A stretch of 64,000 nt of DNA, taken from the NCBI GenBank assembly GCA_045627045.1, contig JAZQMY010000048.1, positions 1 to 64,000 on the forward strand, in the 5' to 3' direction. The notes under the pieces were generated by a model. That model was not told the origin of the DNA. It saw only the letters and a program-made list of their open reading frames with translations, and did no database searches. The first letter of the stretch is position 1; each line of letters starts with the position of its first letter. This stretch comes from SIG351 sp045627045 (GTDB taxonomy: Bacteria; Bacillota; Clostridia; HGM11327). Positions 43,815 through 53,232 of the stretch are shown here, one piece after another. The position numbers and the translations under genes are program-made.

Positions 43815-44855
43815 TTATTTCATTTTCATTTCAGCGTGCGGCGGAAGTGCGCAGGGGATTCTTGTTGGGGTTTTCAGGTACAGAAATGCAACGGAGGTGT
43901 AGTCATCATATCTCGGCTGATTTCCTCCTGCCGTGGATGTTCCGTTATCCATAGTCATTCTGAAGGACTTGCTGAAATAAATGGGGTCCTTTTCGTGCCA
44001 GCGATACATCAGTAGTCTTTGCTGATTATTGTATCTTTCGGAGGTGTTGCCGAGAACAGCGTACATTCCTGCGTACAAACCGCTCAGGGGATCATAACGC
44101 ATAAGGTCGGTATCAATGCCGAAGCCATATGAGCCTGCGAAATAGTCCTCTGTTCCTGTGTAGTTTATTGTAGGGAAGGTGTCTCCGTCGATATACATTT
44201 TTACTTCGCCCTCGCAGAAGCATTCGTTGTTTCCGTTCAGACCTATTGCAAAAAACATACCTGCAAAGCATCCGGGGCCTTCCATTCCGTCAATTACAAC
44301 ATACGGAACGCCCTTACTGACAGGGTGCTCCTGCCTGTAAACGGCATGGAAATAGCCTGCATCCTCTGGGATTTCTCCGCGCCAGCCGGTTATCATATAG
44401 TAAATGCTCCACGGATTGGGCGCTCTCCACTCAAGAGTGATTTTGCAATGCTTTTTGAACGGCATTTCCCAGTAGCTATTGTAGGAGCGGCCGGGAGACA
44501 AGAATATTTTGGATGAATTGATAATAACTGGATTTCCGTTTGTATCATATTTGTTTTCATCGTAAGGATAACCGAAGAATGCGGAGGCAGGCACTTCCAC
44601 GGAAGGCTCCTCGCTGAAGTCCCAGTACATACGGATTATAGCTCCGTGAGGCAGACAGGCACCGAACCACATATGGGTGATCATTCCGGGGCCGTCAGTA
44701 TCAACAAGAGTAAGCACATCTCCGCAATTCACTCTGACGCTGGCATGAAGCTTTTCGCAGGGCTTTCCCTTTGATCCACCGTTTCTGCTGCCTGTGGGAT
44801 TTTCGGCAGAAAAAGCAAAGCTTTCACGTTTTCCTGTTATGTTAAACACACTCAT
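43815..44855 (-). CDS. DUF2961/GH172-family glycoside hydrolase
   Basis: 346 residues with the DUF2961 signature: 'TDGPGMITHMWFG' (about 57-69), 'YWDFSEEPSVEVPASAFFGY' (about 83-102), 'NYTGTEDYFAGSYGF' and 'YRWHEKDPIYFSKSFRMTMD'. Characterised GH172 enzymes act on D-fructofuranoside or D-arabinofuranoside linkages. There is no signal peptide. It overlaps the sugar kinase gene dgoK by 14 nt, so the two are translated together, and the pair may degrade an imported furanoside or acidic sugar. Confidence 0.85.
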   Translation of the reverse strand: MSVFNITGKRESFAFSAENPTGSRNGGSKGKPCEKLHASVRVNCGDVLTLVDTDGPGMITHMWFGACLPHGAIIRMYWDFSEEPSVEVPASAFFGYPYDENKYDTNGNPVIINSSKIFLSPGRSYNSYWEMPFKKHCKITLEWRAPNPWSIYYMITGWRGEIPEDAGYFHAVYRQEHPVSKGVPYVVIDGMEGPGCFAGMFFAIGLNGNNECFCEGEVKMYIDGDTFPTINYTGTEDYFAGSYGFGIDTDLMRYDPLSGLYAGMYAVLGNTSERYNNQQRLLMYRWHEKDPIYFSKSFRMTMDNGTSTAGGNQPRYDDYTSVAFLYLKTPTRIPCALPPHAEMKMK

Positions 44856-45792
44856 CTGATGAAATCTCCTTTTCTTTATTATAAGTGAAAATCTTAATCA
44901 TTCCTTTGACTGAAGCATACTGCGAAGCTTCGTCGCTGCATTCGATTACTTTTTTATTGCTGAAGCGGTTGAGAAGCAAAGCAGTGGCTTCTTTGAGCTT
45001 TGCCTGACCGCCTATTACAACTGTTTCTTCCTTTATCTTTATGATTTCGCTGACCTCTCCCTCAAGGCAGGCACCGAGAAAGAAGCTGTAACAAGCTGAG
45101 GCGGAAAGCCGAAACTGGGTGGACATAATACGGACTTTGAGAAGTGCTTCATTCAGACTGAAGGAAGAAGCAAAGCGGAAGCCCTCAAAAAGATATTTTG
45201 CATCAATGCTTTCTTTTATGTCGATCAAGCCGGAAAGAATGGTATTGGCAGAGAGTGCGGCAACCATTTCGCCTGTGAGGAATGTTCTTATGGAATATAT
45301 TCTATTGCCGCTGTCCGCGCATATTATTTTGGAGTGAGAGCCTGGAAGAATATATGAAAATCCGCCGGAAAGCCTGTCAACAAGACCGAGAAGCTCGGTT
45401 TCTTCGCCGCGCATCATGTCTGTATCAAGGTAAGTCCCGTCAGAACATTTCAAGCCCGGAATCAGGTATATCGGCAGAGATGTGATTTCCGGCAAGCATA
45501 CCTTTTTGATTCCGTTGTGAAGCTCTGCAATGCCGCAGGGCGTCGGCAGATGTCTGACCTCATAAAGCCCGTACTCTGATGTAAGCATACCGCAGCCTAT
45601 CACGCATTCGGGCGTTTCGTATTTCTGCAGGAGCTCTCTGATTGCATCCTTGCAGGCATGGGCAAGCAGACCTTTGTCTTTTGGATTGGAGCCGTATTTC
45701 AGACGAACGGTTTCAAGCACTTTGTTGTCCTTGACGTAGTATAGTCTTGTGTTTGTTGTTCCGCCGTCAACGCATATATAGCAAGCTGACAT
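44842..45792 (-). CDS. dgoK: 2-dehydro-3-deoxygalactonokinase
   Basis: 316 residues. The ASKHA kinase phosphate-1 loop is 'CVDGGTTNTRLYYV' (7-20). Family motifs are 'VIGCGMLTSEYGLYEVRHLPTP' (split over about 64-85), 'DMMRGEETELLGL' and 'PGSHSKII'. It phosphorylates 2-dehydro-3-deoxy-D-galactonate in the De Ley-Doudoroff branch of galactonate use. No DgoA aldolase or DgoD dehydratase is in the window, so the real substrate may be a related sugar acid. It is first in the operon with the GH172 gene. Confidence 0.85.
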   Translation of the reverse strand: MSACYICVDGGTTNTRLYYVKDNKVLETVRLKYGSNPKDKGLLAHACKDAIRELLQKYETPECVIGCGMLTSEYGLYEVRHLPTPCGIAELHNGIKKVCLPEITSLPIYLIPGLKCSDGTYLDTDMMRGEETELLGLVDRLSGGFSYILPGSHSKIICADSGNRIYSIRTFLTGEMVAALSANTILSGLIDIKESIDAKYLFEGFRFASSFSLNEALLKVRIMSTQFRLSASACYSFFLGACLEGEVSEIIKIKEETVVIGGQAKLKEATALLLNRFSNKKVIECSDEASQYASVKGMIKIFTYNKEKEISSDECV

Positions 45793-45953
45793 ATCATTCT
45801 CCGGAAAAGTGGATTTATAAATATTATAGCCTAAGGAATATGATATGTCAAGAGGTTTTGATAAAGCGGTATCTTCCCGAAAGCGTGATGTGATGACCTG
45901 AAAAATAATGATGAGAAAAACCTGCGGATCGGCTCAAAAAACGGCGGTTTTTA

Positions 45954-45981
45954 TTGACAAAATGTGAATTTGTGGTATAAT
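45954..45981 (+). promoter_or_regulatory. Sigma-A promoter of the Ig-repeat surface protein
   Basis: TTGACA 45954-45959, 16-bp spacer, TATAAT 45976-45981. The start of transcription should be near 45988, which rules out the in-frame ATG at 45964 as start codon. Confidence 0.75.
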
Positions 45982-46089
45982 TACAATGGAGACAGTTTGA
46001 TTTCAGACGGAGCCGGAAGGCTTGAAATTCCGCAGATGTACAGAGAAATCAGGACTGAAGATAAGTGTAATTTCTATTCAGGAGATACT

Positions 46090-48855
46090 ATGGGAATCAA
46101 ATACGATGAGGAATTCAACCGATATTTGCCGGTGGACACAATTGCCCCGGAGGTATCGCCCTATAAGAATAAAGGGTTAAAGAAGAGAACAATGAGCATG
46201 ATCGCAAAGACGGCGTTGCTCGCAACGATTTCGGCGGTAGTGGTGGCGACGGTCGTTTCTTCTTCAATAACGCTTTTTGTGGAGCAGATAAGCTATGCTT
46301 CGGCATTGCTTCGTTTTGACACGAGTGAGGAGGCGGGCTTCATTGAGGAGGACGATGTATGGTTCTTCCTTTATAAAGGCGAGAAGATTTATGAAGAGCA
46401 ATGCCTGCCGCACGAGGACGGATCGCTCATGATGGAGAATCTTGAGCCGGGAACAACATACAGAGTTGAGGTGACGAAGAACGGCGAAAAGGTCGGAGAG
46501 ACATCGTTCCGGACGCTCGATTACGGGAGCGACGGGTGGCGGCCTATCATAAAATCCATTATGTCGGAGCAGATCGGGGATACCTACAACGTTCAGGTGA
46601 CGGCTGAAATCGATCCGTTTGATACAACGATAAAGGAAGTTTACCTTCATCTTGACGATGAAAGAGAAGAAATGCTTGAAAAGGACGGAGACAACTACAC
46701 CGCACTGATTGAAGACGTTCAGAACGGAATGCATTTCGGTGTGCTTTATGTTGTGTATGAGTTTGAAGGTACAACGGGAGTAGTAAAGGAGCAGTTCTTT
46801 GTGTCTGTGAATTATGTTCCTGTTCCGCCTGAAGTAAGCGAGGTCGACTTCACCCAGGAGGAAAAGACATACAACGTTACCGCATCGCTTGATATCGTGC
46901 AGAATGACGGCGACGTTCAGAGGATAGTCCTTATTGTTCAGGGTAATGAGTATATTTTTGAATTCAATAACGGCAGATACAGAACAATGTTTGATGATCT
47001 CCCGAGCGGCGAATACGAAGGCACGCTTGAGGTTGAATATACACTCTTCGGCGAAGACGGAATGCTTACAAAAGAATGTTATTTCACGGTTGAGTATATT
47101 CCCGTTCCGCCGGAAGAGCCTGAAATAAGCTTTGAGCAGGAAGAGAAGACATACAATATCACGGCAATGGTCGACATTGTGCCGAACGATGCCGAAATAA
47201 ACAGAATCAAGCTTATCGTTTCGGAAAACGAGTATGTTTTTGAAGAGGCGGACGGCAGATACACAGCAAAGTTTGATGATCTCCCGAGCGGCGACTACGA
47301 GGGCACGCTTGAGGTCGAATATGCACTCTTCGGCGAAGACGGAATGCTTACAAAAGAATGTTCGTTCACGGTTGAGTATATTCCCGTTCCTCCGGAGGCA
47401 CTTGAGTCTGACTTCCGTCAGAAGAGCGGCACATATTCGGTTGATGCAAAGGCACAGTTCACGGTGAACGATGCAGATGTAAAATCAGTAGTTTTAACAC
47501 TTGAAAACGGTCAGAGCTACACGATGAGCGGAGCAAACGGAAGCTACACGGCGGTACTGTCGAATGTATCATCAGGAAGCCACACAGGAAAGGTCACAGT
47601 AACATATCAGCTCAACGGCGATACAAAGACAATGACCTCATCAAAGGCATTCACTGTTTCTTATATACCTGTTGAGCCTACAACACCGACACTTACTCTC
47701 ACGCAGAAGAGCGGCACATATTCGGTTGATGCAAAGGCACAATTCACGGCGAATGACGGCACGATAAAGTCGGTTGTCCTCGCGTTTGAGAACGGTCAGA
47801 GCGTCACGATGAGCGGCTCAAACGGAACCTACACGGCAACTGTCCAGAAGCTGTCGGCAGGAAGCCACACAGGCACAGTAACTGTGACATATGTATTCAA
47901 CGGCGCCACAAAGACAAAGACGGCATCAAAGGCGATTACGGTAACTGCACCTGCCGCACTCACATTCAACAGCCTGACGGCGGCGCAGGATTCGGGAGCA
48001 TATACTTCAACGCTTACTCTCGGTTACACAAAGAATTACTCGACGATTTCATCTGTTGAGGTAACTGAGAACGGCAGAAAGCTTCAGAGCAACGTCAGCG
48101 GAAGCACAGTGAAGCTTGAAGCACTTCCTGTCGGTACTCACTCCATTACTGTAAAAATAAACTACACGACAGCAGGCGTAAGCTCATCGGCTTCAAAGAC
48201 CGTTTCACTTGAGGTGAAGAACCTTGCAAACGACCTTGCGCTTCGTGTGCGCGGCTCACTTACAAGCTACGGCGGTTCGTTTGAATATGACTGGGAATTT
48301 GAAGCAAATGACGCAACGGATATAACAGCAAGGCTGGTTACGCTTGACGGCTCGGTTGAGATTCCCACTGAAGTAACTGATTATAACTGGATCGAACTGG
48401 GCTCGGGCGAGAATCTTGTTTTCACAGACAAGGGATATCAGATAATGAAGATGATATTCAATTATAAGCTCGGCGGCAAATCGGTAACAAAGATTTATTA
48501 TGTTGTTGTCTGCGACGGCAATAGCTATTCGTCTTATCCCTTCTCTTATGGAGTATGGTGTGACAGAAGCACTCAGGAGAATATGATCAGCGTAAACTAT
48601 TTCCTTGACGTCTTTGACAGGAACGTAACGATCAAGTCGGCACGCATCGATGCAACAGATTGGAGAGATCCTGAAGTTGAAGATAAGACGATATACACAT
48701 TTGCAAAGAGTGACCTGACGATTGAGAAATTCCAGAAAATGATAAAAACGATACCTATTGATATGGATACTTACGCAGGCATAAGGGCTTATCTGGTATT
48801 TGTGCTGGATGGCTATGATATTGAAATATGTAGTACATCATATTACTATTACTGA
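46090..48855 (+). CDS. Large membrane-anchored protein with Ig/FN3-like repeats
   Basis: 921 residues from ATG 46090, which has AGGAG at 46080-46084. The frame is open to 45964, but that ATG lies inside the promoter. The first 45 residues are cytoplasmic-like, then one hydrophobic segment ('ALLATISAVVVATVVSSSIT') acts as a signal anchor. The rest consists of six or seven beta-sandwich modules of about 90-95 residues. Modules 2-3 share 'FDDLPSG-YEGTLEVEY-LFGED'; modules 4-5 share 'KSGTYSVDAKAQFT-ND'. It is probably an adhesin or stalk at the cell surface. Near-identical module DNA suggests recent duplication. Confidence 0.75.
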   Translation: MGIKYDEEFNRYLPVDTIAPEVSPYKNKGLKKRTMSMIAKTALLATISAVVVATVVSSSITLFVEQISYASALLRFDTSEEAGFIEEDDVWFFLYKGEKIYEEQCLPHEDGSLMMENLEPGTTYRVEVTKNGEKVGETSFRTLDYGSDGWRPIIKSIMSEQIGDTYNVQVTAEIDPFDTTIKEVYLHLDDEREEMLEKDGDNYTALIEDVQNGMHFGVLYVVYEFEGTTGVVKEQFFVSVNYVPVPPEVSEVDFTQEEKTYNVTASLDIVQNDGDVQRIVLIVQGNEYIFEFNNGRYRTMFDDLPSGEYEGTLEVEYTLFGEDGMLTKECYFTVEYIPVPPEEPEISFEQEEKTYNITAMVDIVPNDAEINRIKLIVSENEYVFEEADGRYTAKFDDLPSGDYEGTLEVEYALFGEDGMLTKECSFTVEYIPVPPEALESDFRQKSGTYSVDAKAQFTVNDADVKSVVLTLENGQSYTMSGANGSYTAVLSNVSSGSHTGKVTVTYQLNGDTKTMTSSKAFTVSYIPVEPTTPTLTLTQKSGTYSVDAKAQFTANDGTIKSVVLAFENGQSVTMSGSNGTYTATVQKLSAGSHTGTVTVTYVFNGATKTKTASKAITVTAPAALTFNSLTAAQDSGAYTSTLTLGYTKNYSTISSVEVTENGRKLQSNVSGSTVKLEALPVGTHSITVKINYTTAGVSSSASKTVSLEVKNLANDLALRVRGSLTSYGGSFEYDWEFEANDATDITARLVTLDGSVEIPTEVTDYNWIELGSGENLVFTDKGYQIMKMIFNYKLGGKSVTKIYYVVVCDGNSYSSYPFSYGVWCDRSTQENMISVNYFLDVFDRNVTIKSARIDATDWRDPEVEDKTIYTFAKSDLTIEKFQKMIKTIPIDMDTYAGIRAYLVFVLDGYDIEICSTSYYYY

Positions 48856-48888
48856 TAAAACAGATAAAAAAGAAAGGATTTTTTCAAC

Positions 48889-49824
48889 ATGAAAAACAAC
48901 AAAAAGACATCGTCAGCAATAAGGCTGATAGTGCTCACGATCATTGTGGCACTCGGAGTTCTGATTGCAACAACTGACATCGTAAAGGGAGAAGTCAAGG
49001 ACAAAATCGTTGAGTGCTTCAACCGTGTTTCGTCATCGGGACAGATATCACTCACATTCCCGACGATACTTGCGGCATTGTTCGCAGTGATCCTCTGCTT
49101 GTGGATTACCGTCGTAATAAGCGCGATTCTCAAGTTCTTCGGAAGATTCAGCAAGAGATTCGGCACAGCAGCAGAGCTCATCGGAAGCATACTCAGAGTT
49201 GTCGGCACTATTCTCGGTGCAATCTGGGGACTTTCGATAATCGGAATTGACGTTACGGTTGCTCTTGCCGGCGTAGGAATCGTTGCTCTCGTATTGAGCC
49301 TCGGTGCACAGAGCCTTGTGGAGGATATCGTAACGGGTATTTTCATCATGATCGAAGACAGAATCAACGTCGGTGATATCGTTGTTCTGGATGACTTCAG
49401 AGGTGAAATCACAAGCATCGGCGCACGTACAACAGTTATCACTGATACCGGCGGAAACAACAAGATCGTAAACAATTCCGACATCAGAAACATTCAGAAC
49501 AGAAGTGCCATGACTTCACTTGCCATCTGCGATATAGGAATTTCCTATGGTTCGTCAATTCCTCAGGCAGAGCAGGTAATCGAAGCCGCTATCGACAAGC
49601 TTTTTGAAGAAAGAAAAGATATCATTATTTCAAGACCGAAGTACATGGGTATTCAGTCTCTTGATGACAGCGCAGTAGTAATGAGAATTACTGCTGAAAC
49701 AAGCGAAGAGAACATATTTGCCGTTCAGAGAATCATGAACAGAGAGTTCAAGATCGCAATAGATGAGGCAGGTATTGAGATACCGTTCCCGCAGGTGGTT
49801 GTCCATCAGGGCAAGGATGACTGA
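48889..49824 (+). CDS. MscS-family mechanosensitive channel
   Basis: 311 residues with three hydrophobic segments (about 10-30, 58-82 and 98-150). The third has the Gly/Ala-rich pore helix 'VALAGVGIVALVLSLGAQSL', followed by the beta domain motif 'GIFIMIEDRINVGDIVVLDD' and 'IGARTTVITDTGGNNKIVNN'. It opens under membrane tension and releases solutes on osmotic downshift. It lies 33 bp after the Ig-repeat gene without a visible terminator, so it may be cotranscribed. Confidence 0.9.
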   Translation: MKNNKKTSSAIRLIVLTIIVALGVLIATTDIVKGEVKDKIVECFNRVSSSGQISLTFPTILAALFAVILCLWITVVISAILKFFGRFSKRFGTAAELIGSILRVVGTILGAIWGLSIIGIDVTVALAGVGIVALVLSLGAQSLVEDIVTGIFIMIEDRINVGDIVVLDDFRGEITSIGARTTVITDTGGNNKIVNNSDIRNIQNRSAMTSLAICDIGISYGSSIPQAEQVIEAAIDKLFEERKDIIISRPKYMGIQSLDDSAVVMRITAETSEENIFAVQRIMNREFKIAIDEAGIEIPFPQVVVHQGKDD

Positions 49825-49854
49825 TCGAAGTCATTTAAGAAATAAGAAAGAGAT

Positions 49855-49888
49855 AAAGCAGGAGACTTGAAAAAGTTTCCTGCTTTTT
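49855..49888. terminator. Bidirectional terminator between convergent genes
   Basis: Arms aaagcaggagactt (49855-49868) and aagtttcctgcttt (49873-49886) pair along their length with one mismatch, followed by Ts. It ends the MscS gene and, in reverse, the esterase gene. Confidence 0.85.
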
Positions 49889-49913
49889 GCTTTGATAAAA
49901 TTGAATTTGCCTG

Positions 49914-51371
49914 TTATCTTACAAGGCAGGAGCCCGGAATGAGTACTTCCGAATCATCCGCATCGAAAAGCTCCGTTTTTGCATCGGGCACGAAGCCTGC
50001 TGCAATGTTAAGAAGTGCGGCAGTCTTTCCCGAGGCTCTGAAAACGGCATCGGGATACTTCTTCAGAAGGCCTGTAAGGGCGCTCACACGCTTTGTATCG
50101 TCGGCATAGTTATATGTGTGATAGTATTCTGTGCCGCAGTAATCGGCTGATGACGGGCAGCTGCCGAGCATTATCTGAAGAGGCGTGCTGTCTTCGTTCC
50201 TGAACCAATAAGGAATGTCAAGCTCAAAGGATTTTCCGACAAGGTAAACGCGGTTCTTTATCTTTTCCTTCTCTTCGGCAGAAAGCATAGCAAGATTGTC
50301 GGAGATGATCTTTTTTACGACCTCAAAAAGCTGCTCATCGCTCTCGATGAAGCCCTCTTTTTCAACGTACGGTCTTATATCCTTTATCGTGAGAAGATCG
50401 GTATCAATGTCAACGATTACTTCGCCGTCATATTTATCCTCGAGTCCGAAATGCTTGCAGAAGAACCTGTAAACACGCTCTCTTGTGGGCTTGTTGTAGC
50501 AATGATCGGAGGACTGGAAAAAATGCTCGAAATTCTGCGGCACACCGTAAAGCTCATAGATCTTTTCAACTGCCGGGAATTCGATTTCTTCAGAATGAAG
50601 TGTCCAGTCGCCGTCACTTGCGGACAGGAAAAGCGGCCTCGGTGCCGTGACTCTTACATAATCCATATTGCAGAAATCGGTGCGCAGGAACGGTGCGTTT
50701 TCGCAGATGCATCCGCCCTGCATTCTTGTTGAAGCCATGTTGATGGGGGCGCTGACCTTGATTCTATCGTCTGTTGCGGTGAGAAAATAAGTCTGTGTTC
50801 CGCCGCCTGAGCATCCCGTACATCCTATTCGCTCACTGTCAACGTAGGGAAGTGAAGAGACAAAGTCGAGTGCTTTCCTGCTGTTATTTAGCTGAAGGGA
50901 GAATCTCCCGTAATTCCAGCGGAGCCATTCGGGATCCTGCTTTCTGTGGCATATCTGCGTTGAATCAACGTAGCCTACCATGTCATAAACAAAAGCAACC
51001 ATGCCTCTCAGGGCAAGGTTTGCGCATCTTTGAGGGATGCTTACTATATCGCTTGTGGTTATCCTTCCGTTATCCCAGTGACCGTGAGGGTTGAGCACGG
51101 CAGGGTATTTTTTCGAGGTATCTATGGGGCGGAAAATGTTTCCTGTCAGATAGAAGCCGGGAAGTGTCTGTATTATTACCTTTTCCGCCGCAAAGCCGTC
51201 AAAAATGACCGTATCAAACACGAGCGCATTGAGCGGAGCTGTGTGTCTGAGAAGGTCTATGGAGGATGCGAACCTGATCGTTGAGACAAGCTCCTCTTTA
51301 TAACTTTCCCATTCGGAAAGCGTTTCGGGTGCAAGCGGGATCATAATGTCATTCAGTGTGCGTATTTTCAT
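49914..51371 (-). CDS. Acetyl-xylan-esterase-like alpha/beta hydrolase
   Basis: 485 residues. The nucleophile elbow is 'GCTGCSGGGTQT' (Ser188), preceded by 'VLNPHGHWDNGRI' (oxyanion region) and followed by 'PLFLSASDGDWT' (Asp) and 'FFQSSDHCYNKPTRERVYRF', which holds the likely His. A C-terminal region of about 130 residues is a separate small domain. Relatives are cytoplasmic or secreted esterases acting on acetylated sugars or antibiotics. No signal peptide is seen. It fits the carbohydrate-degrading context. Confidence 0.75.
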   Translation of the reverse strand: MKIRTLNDIMIPLAPETLSEWESYKEELVSTIRFASSIDLLRHTAPLNALVFDTVIFDGFAAEKVIIQTLPGFYLTGNIFRPIDTSKKYPAVLNPHGHWDNGRITTSDIVSIPQRCANLALRGMVAFVYDMVGYVDSTQICHRKQDPEWLRWNYGRFSLQLNNSRKALDFVSSLPYVDSERIGCTGCSGGGTQTYFLTATDDRIKVSAPINMASTRMQGGCICENAPFLRTDFCNMDYVRVTAPRPLFLSASDGDWTLHSEEIEFPAVEKIYELYGVPQNFEHFFQSSDHCYNKPTRERVYRFFCKHFGLEDKYDGEVIVDIDTDLLTIKDIRPYVEKEGFIESDEQLFEVVKKIISDNLAMLSAEEKEKIKNRVYLVGKSFELDIPYWFRNEDSTPLQIMLGSCPSSADYCGTEYYHTYNYADDTKRVSALTGLLKKYPDAVFRASGKTAALLNIAAGFVPDAKTELFDADDSEVLIPGSCLVR

Positions 51372-51538
51372 GGAAGCTCCTCTGAAGATTTATTTACTTC
51401 AAGTATATCATTGATGAGGCAAAAAGTCAATAAGTATTTATGAATGAAGTTGGCTCAAAGTAATTGAATTATTTCGGCACTTGTGATAAAATTAAATTGG
51501 CTGATAAATTGCCGCATCAATTATAAGGGAGAAAGGAT

Positions 51539-53176
51539 ATGTTCAGTACAGACAAATTCCATTTTGTAATCGAGTATAATGACAGAAAAGTCGAAGAATA
51601 CGGTATGGGCGAATCATACCTGTCAGTAGGCGGAGATTTTCTCCACAATCCGAACAGCACGGGAGAGTGGGGCTATGCAACGTTTTATCTCGATGGCCTT
51701 TTTGACGGTCGTGCAAAAAAGGTAGGGCCATCCTTCTGGTATAAGGGAAAGCCGGAAACAAGAGAAGAAGCGTATGAGCGAATGGTGGGAATATTAAAGG
51801 ACTTCCTTAAAGAGCACGGAGATGAAAAGGAGTCAACATCAATGAACGGCCATTTCCCGTGGCACCATTATGCAGGTATAGCAGGCTTCAAGGTTCTCGG
51901 AACGGAAATCGGCGAGAATATTTCATATCATCAGATGAAGCTTGCTATAAACAGAGGCGCCGCAAAGCAGTACGGAACGCCCTGGTTCGTTGACTATTCG
52001 CAGTGGTTCGGCGGATACATACTGTGCTATGATGCTGATGACGGCACGAAGAACTTCCCGTCATCAAAGTACGGCGGACATGATATCAGCACAATGGAGA
52101 GATCGCTTTTGCTTGCGTTTATGATGGGTGCCGATGCAACGATCGCAGAAGCGGGCGCAGGAATGTGCTTCAGACAGAGCGGAGAAATAACGCCATACGG
52201 ATACGCCTGCCGGAGGCTGAACGAATTCACGGGACAGTATTCAAAAAAGCTGAAACCGTTTGTTCCGTTCGGACTTATCCTCGACAGATACAATGGTATG
52301 GCTCTTGACGGGGAACATAATATATACAATACTTTTGACAGGGAAGAATATGATTGGTTTACTTATGACGTTCTCCACAAAATACTCTGGAAGGTGCCTT
52401 TTGAAGGCTCGTACGAAGCAGATGCGCACCAGATGGTGAATACGAAGTACGGCGAGCTTTTCGATGTTTTCTTCCCGGATGTGGACGAGAGCATAATGGC
52501 AGAGCATAAGGCGTTGATTTTCCTCGGAGGAATAAAGCTTTCAGCGGAAGAAAAGAAGAAATACATTGACTATGTTTCAAACGGAGGCATTCTTCTGCTC
52601 AATACGGCTTATGCGGATATATTTGAAGAGCTTGGAGTTATGCTCCCGAGAACTGTTTCAGGAAAGAGCCTTGATGAGATAAAGCTCGGCAAGGGCTCGT
52701 TCATTGTGTTCGGAGAAGGCACGGATGATGAGCTTGTGAGATACGATCCTTACGATGAAACGATTCTTGATATGAACTTTATCAATTCTCATCCGGACAT
52801 AAAGGAAAAGCTTATGAACGGCGAAATGATGAAGGCAGGAAACTGGAGTGCCGCAGGATTTGATGTTGCGCTTGATGAGCTTTACGAAAGATTCGTGCCG
52901 TTCTCGTTTTCGGAGGATATTGGATATACGATTTCCGAAACAGAGGATGCATATTACGTTTATGTTTTCAATAATGCGGGTATTATCAAGAAGATAAATA
53001 AGCCTGTGGTAATAAACGAAAAGAGAGCGGTCGGGCTTGAGATAAATTATAACGGCGAAGGCAGTATCCTTTCGGCGGAGGATATCTATAACCACCATCA
53101 GATCGAGTCTGACGGCAAAAAGATGAAGCTTCGTCTTAAGGCGGGAGACTTTGCCGTAATCAGAATGAAGAAATAA
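51539..53176 (+). CDS. Putative glycoside-hydrolase-like protein, family not recognised
   Basis: 545 residues, ATG 51539 behind AAGGGAG. It has a TIM-barrel look: 'SMNGHFPWHHYAGIAGFKVL' near 103, 'GTPWFVDYSQWFGGYILCYD' near 144-163, and 'MMGADATIAEAGAGMCFRQS' near 200. A GATase-like Rossmann segment follows ('KALIFLGGIKLSAEEKKKYI', 'NGGILLLNTAYADIFEELGV'), as in GH42-type trimerisation domains. A small beta domain closes it. I cannot assign catalytic residues. No signal peptide, so probably an intracellular glycosidase of an unfamiliar family. Confidence 0.5.
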   Translation: MFSTDKFHFVIEYNDRKVEEYGMGESYLSVGGDFLHNPNSTGEWGYATFYLDGLFDGRAKKVGPSFWYKGKPETREEAYERMVGILKDFLKEHGDEKESTSMNGHFPWHHYAGIAGFKVLGTEIGENISYHQMKLAINRGAAKQYGTPWFVDYSQWFGGYILCYDADDGTKNFPSSKYGGHDISTMERSLLLAFMMGADATIAEAGAGMCFRQSGEITPYGYACRRLNEFTGQYSKKLKPFVPFGLILDRYNGMALDGEHNIYNTFDREEYDWFTYDVLHKILWKVPFEGSYEADAHQMVNTKYGELFDVFFPDVDESIMAEHKALIFLGGIKLSAEEKKKYIDYVSNGGILLLNTAYADIFEELGVMLPRTVSGKSLDEIKLGKGSFIVFGEGTDDELVRYDPYDETILDMNFINSHPDIKEKLMNGEMMKAGNWSAAGFDVALDELYERFVPFSFSEDIGYTISETEDAYYVYVFNNAGIIKKINKPVVINEKRAVGLEINYNGEGSILSAEDIYNHHQIESDGKKMKLRLKAGDFAVIRMKK

Positions 53177-53182
53177 GATATT

Positions 53183-53218
53183 AAAACAAAAACCCGGCGT
53201 GCCGGGCTTTTGTTTTAT
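53183..53218. terminator. Bidirectional terminator between convergent genes
   Basis: A GC-rich stem, cccggc/gccggg, is extended by aaaacaaaa/ttttgtttt arms over 53183-53217. It is suited to end transcripts from both sides. Confidence 0.85.
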
Positions 53219-53232
53219 GATTAAGTGACTTA

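Noticed and set aside
45964..46089. N-terminal extension of the Ig-repeat protein from ATG 45964
   Set aside because: The start would lie in the spacer of a near-consensus promoter (45954-45981), and ATG 46090 has a proper ribosome site.
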